44,872 nt of DNA from Synechococcus sp. M44_DOE_062 (GTDB lineage: Bacteria; Cyanobacteriota; Cyanobacteriia; Thermostichales; Thermostichaceae), in assembly GCA_015295985.1 (NCBI GenBank), contig DVDX01000074.1, forward strand, positions 1 through 44,872, in the 5' to 3' direction. This document shows, piece by piece, positions 7,467 to 16,136 of this stretch (positions within the stretch are counted from its first letter, which is position 1; the number at the start of each line of letters is the position of its first letter). A model generated the notes under the pieces. That model saw only the letters and a list, made by a program, of their open reading frames with translations. It had not been told where the DNA came from and ran no database searches. A program made the position numbers and the translations under genes.

Positions 7467-8576
7467 ATGAAGTTCTCTCCTCACCTGGCCGTGGTTTTTT
7501 CTCGTCCTCATCCTGAACACTCTGCCTCTTCGCCTCAGGAGTTTGACGATCTCTGGTTCGACCCTGAGTCTGCCCCCCAAGATGCTCTTGCAGAAGTTGA
7601 TCCAGAGCCGGTTGCCGGCGGATCCCGGTTGAACGAGGACGCTGTCGATCACTACCTGAATACCATCGGTCGCGTGCCCCGCATCGATCACGCCGAGGAA
7701 ATCGAGCTGTCGCGCAAAATTCAGCAAAAACTCCTCATCGATCAAGCCCGGCAGGAATGGCGGCAACAGCGGGGGGAGGATCCCAGTGACGAGGCTCTGG
7801 CGGAGGCCCTGCAGATTTCTGTATCCACCCTTCGCTCCCGCATCCGACAAGGGGAGCAGGCTCAACGCAAGCTGATCAACGCCAACCTGCGCCTGGTGGT
7901 CAGCGTTGCCAAGAAATACCTCAATCGAGGGGTGCCATTTTTGGATCTGATCCAAGAGGGCAATATCGGGTTAATCCGGGCCACCGAAAAATTCAATGCG
8001 GAGCGGGGGTTTCGCTTCAGCACCTATGCCCATTGGTGGATTCGCCAAGGCATTACCCGTTGCATTGCCAACCAAGCGCGGACGATTCGCCTGCCGGTAC
8101 ACATGGTCGACAAAGTGCGCCTGCTCAAGCGCACCAACCGCGAGCTGATGAAGCTACAGGGGAGGCGGCCCACAGAAGTGGAGCTGGCAGAAGCCCTGGG
8201 CATTAAAGTCAAAAAACTGCGCATGATCCAGCAGGCTGCTGCTTTGCCCCTGTCGCTGGATGTGCCGGTCGGCCAAGAAGGAGAAAGCCGCCTTGGAGAT
8301 TTGCTGCAAGATGAGCGGCAAGAGCAGCCCTTTCAAGGGATCCTCGCGCAATCGCTGCAGCAGGATGTGCGTTCTGCCATGCAAACCCTCAAGCCGATTG
8401 AGAGGCAAGTGCTGGAGTTGCGCTATGGGTTAGATGGGCAACAGGCAAGAACCTTGCGGGAGGTGGGGGATTACTTTAACCTGACGCGGGAACGGATTCG
8501 CCAGATCGAGCGGGATGCCCTGCGCAAATTGCGGGTGGGCTATTCTTCGCGGGCGTTGGCCCAGTACATCCGCTAG
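7467..8576 (+). CDS. RNA polymerase sigma factor, sigma-70 group 2 type
   Basis: A promoter-recognition subunit of RNA polymerase. Region 1.2 is seen as DHYLNTIGRVPRIDHAEEIELS. Region 2 covers NANLRLVVSVAKKYLNRGVPFLDLIQEGNIGLIRA and the -10-recognising YAHWWIRQGITR. Region 3 lies near VHMVDKVRLL, and region 4.2 has the helix-turn-helix LTRERIRQIERDALRKLR. The length of 369 residues, lack of an acidic region 1.1 and divergence at the region 1.2 start point to a non-essential group 2 sigma rather than the primary SigA, as is common in cyanobacteria. The GGGAG abutting ATG 7467 is too close for an ideal ribosome site, so GTG 7491 is an alternative start. Which Sig letter applies cannot be told from sequence alone. 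Confidence 0.9.
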   Translation: MKFSPHLAVVFSRPHPEHSASSPQEFDDLWFDPESAPQDALAEVDPEPVAGGSRLNEDAVDHYLNTIGRVPRIDHAEEIELSRKIQQKLLIDQARQEWRQQRGEDPSDEALAEALQISVSTLRSRIRQGEQAQRKLINANLRLVVSVAKKYLNRGVPFLDLIQEGNIGLIRATEKFNAERGFRFSTYAHWWIRQGITRCIANQARTIRLPVHMVDKVRLLKRTNRELMKLQGRRPTEVELAEALGIKVKKLRMIQQAAALPLSLDVPVGQEGESRLGDLLQDERQEQPFQGILAQSLQQDVRSAMQTLKPIERQVLELRYGLDGQQARTLREVGDYFNLTRERIRQIERDALRKLRVGYSSRALAQYIR

Positions 8577-8895
8577 TGGCTACAGACCTCGCAGACTGAT
8601 TTCCTGACCGACCTCTGCCCAGGGACAGCCTTTTTTCAATCTTTTTGGGTTAACACCATAGCCCCTTGAAATGGCGATCAAGGGATCCCTTATCCCCACG
8701 GCCAGATCTGGTCAAGACGACTTTAGCAGGCAACTTCTCTGGCTGTTAACTCGGACGATCTGCTTTCTCCAGTGTTAAGGCACCCGTGATGGATACTGCC
8801 AGCGCCTTGGCCTTTGTGCATTTCTGCCCTTGATCACCGGCATAGCAAAAAGGCTCAGGTCGTTGACCCAAGCCCACCCCATCATTCACAGCAGA
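8577..8895. other. Intergenic region between sigma factor and tRNA-Phe
   Basis: A gap of 319 bases. It contains one 12-base palindrome, AAGGGATCCCTT (an extended copy of the genome's GGGATCCC motif). I find no ORF with a ribosome site, no GC-rich hairpin followed by a T run, and no RNA gene that I can recognise. Confidence 0.4.
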
Positions 8896-8968
<73 letters not shown>

Positions 8969-8980
8969 TCTGGGCTTACT

Positions 8981-9010
8981 ATCTTACGATGCCGAGAGGG
9001 CTTTCGACAA
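8981..9010 (-). promoter_or_regulatory. Probable sigma-70 promoter of tRNA-Phe
   Basis: On the minus strand TTGTCG (9010-9005) and TAAGAT (8986-8981) are separated by 18 bases, and the tRNA begins 12 bases after the -10 hexamer. Four of six -35 bases and five of six -10 bases match the consensus. Position relative to the tRNA is the main support. Confidence 0.5.
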
Positions 9011-9027
9011 CTGGTGGCACCCCCAAT

Positions 9028-9771
9028 TTAGCCAATCAATTTCTCCAAAGCCTCCATCTGGGGGATGCAGAGAACATCTCGGTTGCGATCCCGGCGGATC
9101 AGCTCCTCTTGCTCCAGCTTAGACAGAACGCGAGTGACCGTTTCCCGAGCCAGGCCACTGAGGCTGCTTAGCTCCCGATGGGGCAAGTTGGGGATTTCTA
9201 CACCACTCCGGCTAACCCGGCCACGAGATTCGGCCAAGAACAGCAAAATATCGGCAACACGGGCCGTACTGCTGGCCTCGCGCAACTGCAGGCGACGGTT
9301 GATCTGCCGTAGGCGGCGCGACATGAGTTGAGCAAGGCGGATGCCGGCCTGAGGATCTGAAGCCAAAAAAGCCAGAAAGTGCTGAGCCGACAGACAACTG
9401 ACTTTGGTGGCTGTTAGGGCTATAACGTCGGTAGAACGAGGCGCTTCGTCCAAAGCAGCCATCTCCCCGAAGACTTCTCCCGGACCAAGAATGGTGAGGG
9501 TGATCTCCCGACCTTCGAGATCGTGGGTGCGAATCTTGACCCACCCTTCCAGGATGAAATAAACGGCGTTACCCCAGTCATTTTGTAACAAGATGGCCTG
9601 ATTGACTGGGTGGGAGCGCAACGACATTTGCCCGGCCAGAGGCTCTAGCCTCTCAGGAGGAAAGCCCTCGAACAGGAGCATCAGGCGAAGGTCATCTGGA
9701 GTTACATCGCTCACTGTGGGATCCTCCTGCACGCGGTCGGTTCTGCTTGAGTGGGATGGGAAAAAAGACAC
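9028..9771 (-). CDS. Crp/Fnr-family transcriptional regulator, SYCRP1-like
   Basis: A dimeric regulator with an N-terminal cyclic-nucleotide-binding barrel and a C-terminal winged helix. The phosphate-binding cassette reads GEMAALDEAPRSTDV, keeping the Glu and the Arg-Ser-Thr that contact cAMP in Crp. The recognition helix region is HRELSSLSGLARETVTRVLSKLE. It differs clearly from NtcA and resembles the cyanobacterial cAMP receptor SYCRP1 in the stretch EGWVKIRTHDLEGREITL. GTG 9771 is the longest start; the first 25 residues are poorly conserved, so a start further in is possible. Its upstream gap carries an IS200/IS605-like remnant. cAMP binding is inferred from the cassette. Confidence 0.88.
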   Translation of the reverse strand: MSFFPSHSSRTDRVQEDPTVSDVTPDDLRLMLLFEGFPPERLEPLAGQMSLRSHPVNQAILLQNDWGNAVYFILEGWVKIRTHDLEGREITLTILGPGEVFGEMAALDEAPRSTDVIALTATKVSCLSAQHFLAFLASDPQAGIRLAQLMSRRLRQINRRLQLREASSTARVADILLFLAESRGRVSRSGVEIPNLPHRELSSLSGLARETVTRVLSKLEQEELIRRDRNRDVLCIPQMEALEKLIG

Positions 9772-9793
9772 ACATTCGGATAGCTGGGTAGCG

Positions 9794-10023
9794 CCGTACT
9801 TCAGTACGGGGAGGAAAAGCCCGCAAGCGGCTTGAGTCGCTCTAGGCTAGACTATACCTAGTCGCCATCCTTGGTGAAAAACCCAATCGGCGACTTACAA
9901 GCAAGTAAGCAGAACTTTGGGGCAAAACCCCAAGGAACTGTGTAGGGGCGTCTTGACAACGCCTTTACGGGTCTCTTTGTGGACTGTGTAAGAATCCCAC
10001 GACTTGAGTCGTGGGAGTGTCAA
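9794..10023 (+). mobile_element. IS200/IS605-like remnant (MITE/PATE) or orphan omega-RNA, no transposase
   Basis: About 230 bases lacking any gene but packed with hairpins. CCGTAC-TTCA-GTACGG is at 9794-9809, AAGCC/GGCTT at 9817-9833, CTAGG/CCTAG at 9842-9861, and GTCGCC/GGCGAC at 9861-9894. GGGG/CCCC is at 9919-9931. A 10-pair stem with two G-U wobbles pairs 9942-9951 with 9959-9968. The last is CCCACGAC-TTGA-GTCGTGGG at 9996-10015, followed by AGTGTCAA. A terminal imperfect palindrome followed by GTGTCAA is what I expect at the right end of IS200/IS605-family elements. There TnpA recognises a hairpin and TnpB-type elements transcribe an omega RNA reading out of that end. No tnpA or tnpB is in the window. 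Exact ends are uncertain. Confidence 0.5.
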
Positions 10024-10231
10024 ACGCTCCCCAGCCTACTGGCTTTCTAGGCCCTCAGGTCTGGCAAAGGGAACTGCGTAGGGATAGGACAGGGCTTTAG
10101 ACCCAATTTTGACCTCTGCTTTGGGAAGGGATCCCTGCCCAAAAAAGCTGCTGCCATCCTCTAACCCAGAAACGGCAAAATCCATCTTGCTGATAGCAAT
10201 TCTCCCGACTTTGTGCAGTTTGAGTCGAGAT
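10024..10231. other. Remainder of the gap downstream of the IS605-like remnant
   Basis: Together with the remnant this completes a 460-base gene-free stretch between the Crp gene and the kinase/ATPase gene. It holds one GGGATCCC and no other feature I can support. If the remnant is an omega-RNA, the first 15-20 bases here, beginning ACGCTCCCC, would be its guide. Confidence 0.4.
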
Positions 10232-11827
10232 CTAGACCTGCTGAAGTTGAGATTGCCAATCTTGGCTGGTATCCAAAACCTTTAAAAAAGGCCGTTCCGA
10301 CTCGGAAAAATCCTGCCAGTGGGCCTGCTGTTGGGAGAGCATCTCGGCGGTGGCATCGGCAATGTCAGCAGAGGGCTGCTGATCCCCATCGATGGAACCA
10401 GCTTGGGCCAAGAGGGGCTGAGGAGCTAGGCTGCGACGTTGCAGGCGCTCCCGCAAAACAGGTTCAGGGGCGTAGCAGTGGAGAATGTGCAGCGGGATCC
10501 CTTGGCGTTGGGCCTGCTCAATGGCCATTCCCCGCAGTGCTTGCCGGTCGAACTTGGCATCCAGAATCACGGTGTAGCCTTCCTGGGCCAGCTCTACCCC
10601 CAACTGCACCAAGCGGCGGTAGGTTTTATCGGTCATCTCCGGGGTGTAAACCTCCGGCCCCCCCCGTTGCCGCAGAGGGATCCCGGCCAAATGCTTGCGC
10701 ACCGCATCGGAGCGAATGTGAATGGCCCCCCGCTGACGGGCCAAGTGACGGGCTACCGTGCTTTTGCCGGATCCCGACAATCCCGACATCAGGAACAACT
10801 GCCCCTGCTTGGGGAGGGTGTATTCCCAGGCAAGGCGGTAATAGCGGGCGGCGGTACTGAAGGCCGTGGCCTTGGCTTCCTCTGTTGCCGTGGGATCCTC
10901 CAGCAAAAAAGAGGCGACCTTGGCCCGCACGTAGGCTTGGCGGTTGAGATAAATGGGCAAGATCTTCAGCCCTTCCCAATCTCCGGTTTCTTCCAGGTAA
11001 GTGTTCAAATAGACGTTTCCCAGATCGGGGCGATGGCGGGCATCCAGATCCATCACCGCATAGGATACGTCGTACATGACGTCCACAAAGCGGAAGGCTT
11101 CGTTGAACTCGATGCAATCAAAAAGCAGGATCTTCCCTTCCCAAAAACAGATGTTGCCTAGGTGCAAATCTCCGTGGCATTCGCGAATGCGGTTTTGTTC
11201 TATTCTTTGTTGGAACAGCTCCTGCCGCTCGGCAAAAAAGTGATTGGTGTAGGCTTGGGTTTCTCGATATTGCTGAGCTGTTTGTGGGCCGTCGATGTAG
11301 CGCTGAGTTTGGGCGTAATTTTCGTCAAAGGCTTCTCGCACCCGCTCTGGTCGGCCAAAGCTACGGATGTAATCGTTGGTCTCAGTCTGGGCGTGAAACC
11401 TCGCCACCACCCGCCCCAGATCCTCCATCAAGGCTGGCGTCAGCTCTCCCCGCTCAAGCAGGTTGCTGAACAGTTGCTCTTGGGGAAATTGCCGCATTTG
11501 CAGAGCGTATTCTACAGGCTCGCCGCTGCCGTTGAACTGAAATCGGCCATCGGTCTGGACAATAGGCAACACCTGTAGATAGAGGCCGGGAGCCCCGCGC
11601 TGGTTCATGCGCAGCTCTTCTTGGCAAAAGTGGCGTCGCCTCTCCAGGGTGGTGAAGTTCAAAAAGCCAAAGTCCAAAGGCTTTTTCACTTTATAGGCAT
11701 AGTCCCCTGTCAGCAGAATGTAGGAGATGTGGGTTTGAACAAGCTGAATGGGATCCCGTACCGGATGAGGGTAGAAGGTGGGATCCAGCATCGCTTGGAT
11801 CAAGGGGGGCAGGTGGGCATCGACCAT
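10232..11827 (-). CDS. Fused aminoglycoside-phosphotransferase-like kinase and P-loop ATPase
   Basis: A 531-residue two-domain protein. The N-terminal 310 residues are kinase-like: CHGDLHLGNICF is the Brenner/catalytic loop and LFDCIEFNEAFRFVDVMYD carries the metal-binding Asp, as in the APH/choline kinase group. The C-terminal 180 residues hold Walker A GLSGSGKST followed by IRSDAVRKHLAG, typical of small-molecule P-loop kinases of the gluconate-kinase/zeta-like type. This fusion is widespread in bacteria, but its substrate is not established; antibiotic resistance is not implied. ATG 11827 fits the first conserved residues. It lies 68 bases downstream of a hypothetical gene on the same strand. 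Confidence 0.85.
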   Translation of the reverse strand: MVDAHLPPLIQAMLDPTFYPHPVRDPIQLVQTHISYILLTGDYAYKVKKPLDFGFLNFTTLERRRHFCQEELRMNQRGAPGLYLQVLPIVQTDGRFQFNGSGEPVEYALQMRQFPQEQLFSNLLERGELTPALMEDLGRVVARFHAQTETNDYIRSFGRPERVREAFDENYAQTQRYIDGPQTAQQYRETQAYTNHFFAERQELFQQRIEQNRIRECHGDLHLGNICFWEGKILLFDCIEFNEAFRFVDVMYDVSYAVMDLDARHRPDLGNVYLNTYLEETGDWEGLKILPIYLNRQAYVRAKVASFLLEDPTATEEAKATAFSTAARYYRLAWEYTLPKQGQLFLMSGLSGSGKSTVARHLARQRGAIHIRSDAVRKHLAGIPLRQRGGPEVYTPEMTDKTYRRLVQLGVELAQEGYTVILDAKFDRQALRGMAIEQAQRQGIPLHILHCYAPEPVLRERLQRRSLAPQPLLAQAGSIDGDQQPSADIADATAEMLSQQQAHWQDFSESERPFLKVLDTSQDWQSQLQQV

Positions 11828-11895
11828 GAAAAACGATGGAGATGGAAAATGTTTGGGTTAGGGATCCCTATCTTCCGCCAACAGAGCAGATTGTC

Positions 11896-12465
11896 CTATT
11901 CCCCAAAAGGCAAGGCAGCTTCCTGTGGGGAAAGACGGATAAGGCTGATCCCCTGCTGAATTAGCGTATCTTGAGCAGCGCTGGAGAGGGCGTAGGGCCA
12001 GACCAGATATTTGGTGTTGACGTAGTCTTGTCCGCGCTTGGCCAGGTTCACCTGTTCCGAGAGCATGCGCACATCTGGCCCACGGCTAATGGTGGCTTCG
12101 GCTCGGCGAATGCGCTGCATCAGTTGGCTGAACAGCTCCTGGGGCTGCTGCACAAACACCACAATGGCCAAGTCACAGGGGTTGTAATAGTTGCCGATGC
12201 CGCAGAGGAGCAGGGCTTCGCTGGAGAGAACGAGGGTTTCTTGGTCTCCCAGGGCCACCACCGGGTACAGAAAGGTGCGCACATCTTCCAGTTGCCAGTG
12301 GTTAAAAGAGTGGCTATCCACCTCCCCCCGCACCCAAGAGGAGATGGCAGGAAAAACCGCTTCGCTCAACAGCCGATAGGCCGTTTGCGGTCGTCCCAGC
12401 CAGCAGAGGGCATTTTCGTAGAAGCTCTCGTTCTCCAGCAGGTGGGGGGTGAGAGGAGCAACCAT
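11896..12465 (-). CDS. Hypothetical protein, cyanobacterial type
   Basis: I do not recognise this 189-residue protein. It is soluble-looking, with no signal or membrane helix. Notable stretches are LLENESFYENALCWLGRPQTAYRL, a GDQETLVLSSEALLLCGIGNYYNP segment, a hydrophobic strand LAIVVFV, then QELFSQLMQRIRRAEATISRGPDV and a C-terminal KYLVWPYALSS. The alternating strands and helices suggest a compact alpha/beta fold. ATG 12465 is the natural start. It lies 31 bases downstream of the quinone oxidoreductase gene and 68 bases before the kinase/ATPase gene, so all three could be one transcript. Confidence 0.7.
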   Translation of the reverse strand: MVAPLTPHLLENESFYENALCWLGRPQTAYRLLSEAVFPAISSWVRGEVDSHSFNHWQLEDVRTFLYPVVALGDQETLVLSSEALLLCGIGNYYNPCDLAIVVFVQQPQELFSQLMQRIRRAEATISRGPDVRMLSEQVNLAKRGQDYVNTKYLVWPYALSSAAQDTLIQQGISLIRLSPQEAALPFGE

Positions 12466-12496
12466 GGCAGATTCTCGACGGCTTTCTCCAGCATGC

Positions 12497-13498
12497 CTAC
12501 TGGGGGATGGTTAAGGCAATTTTGCCCAGAACGGATCCCTGCTCCAGCAACTGGTGGGCGGCAGCCGCTTCGGCCAAAGGGAAGGTATGGCTGAGCTGGA
12601 TCCGCAGTTGACCTTGGTCGATGAGGCGGGCACACTGCCTGAGGATTTCCGCCTGATTTTGCTGGGCGTTGGTCAGGTTTTTCAGCATCGGGGTGAGCAT
12701 CAGCTCGAATCCCACCCGCAAGTTGCGGTCGCGGGCCACCCGCCAGTCGGTCTCCGGGGCCGGAGCCAGCAGGGTGACAATATCTCCGTACACGCGCACT
12801 GCGGGAAAGGTCTGCTCCAACACCGCGCCGCCCAGGGTATCCAGGGCAAGATCCACCCCCTCCCCCCCTGTCCAGTCCAAAACGGCGCGCACGAAGTCTG
12901 TCTGCCGGTAGAAGATGGGCAAGCTGGCACCTAGGGAACGGACAAACTCCGCCTTTTCCGGGGTGCTCACGGTGGTGGCCACTTTGGATCCCCGCAGACG
13001 GGCCAGTTGGATGGCCACATGGCCAACTCCACCCGCTCCCCCGTGGATGAGCACACTTTGGCCGGCCTGGAGACGCCCCCGGTCGTACAGCGCTTCCCAG
13101 GCGGTGATCAGCACCAGTGGGGCAGCGGCAGCCTCTGCAAAGCTCAGAGTTCTGGGCTTGGGAGCCACAAAACGCTCGTCCACCACAATTAGCTCGGCGT
13201 AATTCCCCGCCTGTTTGCCCAGACCCCCGTGGCAGAAGTACACCTCGTCTCCTACCGCAAAGTGCCTGACTCCGGAGCCCACAGCTTCCACAACACCGGC
13301 ACCGTCACATCCCAAAATGGCCGGCATCTCTTCTGGATAAAAGGTGCCCCGTCGCCGCAGCTTGGTGTCGATGGGGTTGACGCCGGCTGCCCTCAGGCGG
13401 ATGCGTAGCTCCCGCTCACCGCGAATCTGGGGTTCAGGTACTTCTCGGAGCTGCAGAACCTCTGGCCCGCCGGGCACACTCATGACTATGGCTTTCAT
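12497..13498 (-). CDS. Zinc-independent quinone oxidoreductase (MDR family)
   Basis: A medium-chain dehydrogenase/reductase of the NADPH:quinone oxidoreductase/zeta-crystallin group. Seen from the N-terminus: MKAIVMSVPGGPEVLQLREVPEP, the substrate-domain ILGCDGAGVVEAVGSGV, and the nucleotide-binding GGAGGVGHVAIQLA. The catalytic zinc ligands and the structural four-Cys lobe of alcohol dehydrogenases are absent, so it should be zinc independent. At 333 residues it has normal family length. ATG 13498 is chosen because residues encoded upstream to 13753 have no similarity to the family. Substrate is unknown; detoxification of quinones or enones is a family-based guess. Confidence 0.85.
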   Translation of the reverse strand: MKAIVMSVPGGPEVLQLREVPEPQIRGERELRIRLRAAGVNPIDTKLRRRGTFYPEEMPAILGCDGAGVVEAVGSGVRHFAVGDEVYFCHGGLGKQAGNYAELIVVDERFVAPKPRTLSFAEAAAAPLVLITAWEALYDRGRLQAGQSVLIHGGAGGVGHVAIQLARLRGSKVATTVSTPEKAEFVRSLGASLPIFYRQTDFVRAVLDWTGGEGVDLALDTLGGAVLEQTFPAVRVYGDIVTLLAPAPETDWRVARDRNLRVGFELMLTPMLKNLTNAQQNQAEILRQCARLIDQGQLRIQLSHTFPLAEAAAAHQLLEQGSVLGKIALTIPQ

Positions 13499-13561
13499 GC
13501 GCTCAAGTTGATCAGTTCCAGTTGGATTGGCCCGCTCAAAGGATGCAGGGTGGAGTTTGTT

Positions 13562-13589
13562 CCGGTGATCTGGTACCGGTGATCTGGTA
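13562..13589. repeat. Perfect 14-base tandem duplication
   Basis: CCGGTGATCTGGTA is repeated head to tail at 13562-13575 and 13576-13589, about 65 bases upstream of the quinone oxidoreductase start. No function is evident; it may be a slippage product in the promoter region. Confidence 0.85.
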
Positions 13590-13769
13590 ATCAAATGACT
13601 GGCATCCCCCCATTGGGAAGGGAGAAGACTTTGACGGTATTGCTTTGCAACCCCGCGAGTTTTGCAGACGCTCTTTGTCCATTTTAGAGTCAGCGGCGCT
13701 CCGTCTTCTGTCAAGCATTGCCATCTGGCAAGCCGCATTCCTCCCCATGCCATACGCTACACCCCCAGC

Positions 13770-14744
13770 TCAAAGCCCGCATTGTGCAGAAAGGGCTGTG
13801 TCGAGAAATTCCCGGATCAGGGGCAGCACTTGTTCCCCATGCAAGGCAGGAATGGCGTGGCTGGCACCGGGCAGGATCTTGAGCTGAGCCCCAGGGATCC
13901 CTTCTGCGTAGGTTTGGCAGTGCCAGAGGGGAATGGTGTCGTCCTGTTCAGCGGCGATCACCAGTGTGGGGGCCTGAATGTGTTGGAGATAACGTTCAAC
14001 CGTATCGACGGCAGCTTGCGGGCGCAGACGTTGTCGGAGGAATTGCCGAGCGACTGGCTGTTGACGCAGGGATCCCCGCAACCACAGGAGCTGGGCCAGT
14101 GTGTCTTCCCTATGCCACCAGTAGGCCAAGGGGGTGATCGCCTGCAGCAGCCAATCTACCCAAGCGCCTTCCCAAAGCAAGGGCCGCAAATGGTTGTAGC
14201 GTCTCACAAAGCCGTCATCCCGGATCCCGGCAGGAGCCAACAAGACCAACCCCCGCAGCGGATACCGCACGGCATAGGCCGCCGCCACCCATCCCCCAAA
14301 GGAATGGCCCACCAAAACCGGATTAGGTAGGCCCAGCGTTTGGATGAATCCACGCACAAACTCCACTTCTGCAGCAATGTCGTAGGGCAAGGCCGGTTGG
14401 CTGGACTGCCCAAACCCCAGCAAATCCAAGGCAATGCAGCGATACTCATCTCCCAATCCTTGCATCAACGGCCACCAGTTGGCGTGAGTGGCCATAAAGC
14501 CGTGCAGAAACAGCAGTGGGATCCCCTTTCCCCGCTCTCGATAGGCAGCCCAGCAGGACTCTGCCCCTGCGATGTTCAGCCCTTGCAATTCCACCCTGTG
14601 CAGTGGGATCCCTTGAACACGGGCTTGTAACTCCGCCAAGCGCTGCGCCAAAGGCAACCGTTCCAACAGCGTTTGCGTGGTCATCGGCTTGTGGTGAGTA
14701 GACTCAGACAGATTCAGCAGATGCAGCTTTTTCCGAGGTAGCAT
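13770..14744 (-). CDS. Alpha/beta-fold hydrolase
   Basis: A serine hydrolase fold. LLFLHGFMATHANW supplies the oxyanion HG, LDLLGFGQSS follows, and GHSFGGWVA is the nucleophile elbow with Ser as catalytic nucleophile. The C-terminal PTLVIAAEQDDTIPL contains the likely acid Asp, and ILPGASHAIPALH the catalytic His. The triad therefore looks complete and the 324-residue length is ordinary. Substrate cannot be named; esterase, haloalkane-dehalogenase-like and haloperoxidase-like relatives share these motifs. ATG 14744 is the longest start; ATG 14684 (MTTQTLLERL) is a plausible alternative and neither has a good ribosome site. Confidence 0.85.
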   Translation of the reverse strand: MLPRKKLHLLNLSESTHHKPMTTQTLLERLPLAQRLAELQARVQGIPLHRVELQGLNIAGAESCWAAYRERGKGIPLLFLHGFMATHANWWPLMQGLGDEYRCIALDLLGFGQSSQPALPYDIAAEVEFVRGFIQTLGLPNPVLVGHSFGGWVAAAYAVRYPLRGLVLLAPAGIRDDGFVRRYNHLRPLLWEGAWVDWLLQAITPLAYWWHREDTLAQLLWLRGSLRQQPVARQFLRQRLRPQAAVDTVERYLQHIQAPTLVIAAEQDDTIPLWHCQTYAEGIPGAQLKILPGASHAIPALHGEQVLPLIREFLDTALSAQCGL

Positions 14745-14867
14745 TGGCTATAGCAAATGCACCCATGCAGATGTACCTTTCGTATCTCTTTGAACAGGGA
14801 TCCTGCTTAACCCACGGAAATCTACAGATCCGCCATCAAGTCGGAAAAGGCCATAACGCATTGCAAC

Positions 14868-15818
14868 TCAACCGATCAACTGCAAGTGGAGCGGGGGAGT
14901 TTTCAGCCAGTCTTGGCGGGTCAGCAGCCCTTGGAGAAAACGGGTGGCCGCCTGCGATTGATAGCGCTCTGGGTTAAAAGCCAGCCAGAGGGTACGCCGT
15001 ATCTGCAGCCCCTCCACCACCAGCTTTTGCAACCGTCCCTGTTCCACATCGGATCCCACTGCCACCGTAGACAAAAAGGCCACCCCCAACCCCGCCTGGA
15101 CGGCATTCTTGATGGCCTCAATCGAGCTGAGTTCCAACCGCACATTCAATTGGGCAGGGTTGATACCGTGGCGATTCAGCACCCGATCGATGGTTTTCCG
15201 AGTAGAAGACTGGGGATCCAGAGTAATGAAGGGCAAAGCCAGCAGATCTACAAGAGCAGGAGAGTCGATGGCACAGCCGGGGGCACCGACCAACACATAT
15301 TCATCCTCCGCCAGAGCCATCACCTTCAAGTGCCGCTGCAGCTCAAAGGGGATCTCCCCGCCAACAATGGCCACGTCCAACTGGCCGTCCACCAATTTCT
15401 GGGCAATTCGCCGCGTGGATTGCACCAGGAGCTGCACGGCAATTTGTGGATAGCGGCGGTGATATTGTGCGATTAAAGAAGGCATGACATAGGTGCCTAC
15501 CGTTTGGCTGGCCCCCAAAACCAGATGCCCCCGCTCCATTTCTTGCAAATCCGCCAGGGCCTCGATGGTCTCACGGCACAGCTTGAGGATGCGCTCGCTG
15601 TACTGCAGGAACACTTTCCCGGCATCCGTCAACTCCACCTTGCGCCCACTGCGGTCGAACAGCACCACCCCCAACTGTCGCTCCAGATTCTGCACTTGCA
15701 AGCTGACAGCAGGCTGGGAGACAAACAGGCTATCGGCAGCACGGCGAAAACTACCCTGCTGGGCAATTGCCCGCACAATGAGGAGCTGATCTAAGGTAAA
15801 TGGCAACTCATCCGCCAT
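14868..15818 (-). CDS. rbcR: LysR-type transcriptional regulator, RbcR/CmpR type
   Basis: A LysR-family regulator. The N-terminal helix-turn-helix reads FTLDQLLIVRAIAQQGSF then AADSLFVSQPAVSLQVQNLE, which matches the RbcR/CmpR/NdhR group of cyanobacteria and plastids that controls RuBisCO and inorganic-carbon genes. The effector domain includes GASQTVGTYVMPSLI and the STRR segment. ATG 15818 (MADELPFTLDQ) is preferred: it gives 316 residues, the normal length, with GGAG upstream. The open frame extends to 15893, but that part contains a copy of a GGGATCCC-containing interspersed sequence and is unlikely to be translated. Exact target genes are inference. Confidence 0.85.
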   Translation of the reverse strand: MADELPFTLDQLLIVRAIAQQGSFRRAADSLFVSQPAVSLQVQNLERQLGVVLFDRSGRKVELTDAGKVFLQYSERILKLCRETIEALADLQEMERGHLVLGASQTVGTYVMPSLIAQYHRRYPQIAVQLLVQSTRRIAQKLVDGQLDVAIVGGEIPFELQRHLKVMALAEDEYVLVGAPGCAIDSPALVDLLALPFITLDPQSSTRKTIDRVLNRHGINPAQLNVRLELSSIEAIKNAVQAGLGVAFLSTVAVGSDVEQGRLQKLVVEGLQIRRTLWLAFNPERYQSQAATRFLQGLLTRQDWLKTPPLHLQLIG

Positions 15819-16136
15819 AGGGAACTCCAAACCCCACAGTGGGATCCCTTCCATTTCCCTGAGGAGCTGGGCAGCCCACGCTTGGAAACCCACACGAGAT
15901 CATCATAAACAAGGGAGAAATCCCAAGAGAACGGCTCAACCCTTCCCCGGCAGCTCGGCTCTAGGGGGTGACCAGCCAAGAGTGGAGAGGGAAACACAGA
16001 ATCTTCAGGCGGTTTCACTGCCCTTCGGAGCAGCCATGCCACCATACCTGCCCCTCACCGACCAGCGGCAGATAGCCGTTGAGATTAATTCTTAACAAAC
16101 AGACCAGCAACCCCGGCTCTGCGTTTGGCTTGGCCT
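15819..16136. other. Intergenic region upstream of rbcR
   Basis: A gap of 318 bases that should hold the rbcR promoter on the minus strand. It contains a 20-base sequence starting at 15841 (GGGATCCCTTCCATTTCCCT) that recurs exactly at 40926-40945 inside the rdgB gene. An AT-richer patch, ATTAATTCTTAACAAAC, lies near 16084-16100. No gene is seen. Confidence 0.5.

Noticed and set aside
9028-9771. Crp-family gene considered as NtcA
   Set aside because: The cyclic-nucleotide cassette and recognition helix match cAMP-type Crp proteins (SYCRP1-like) and differ from the NtcA sequence as I know it.
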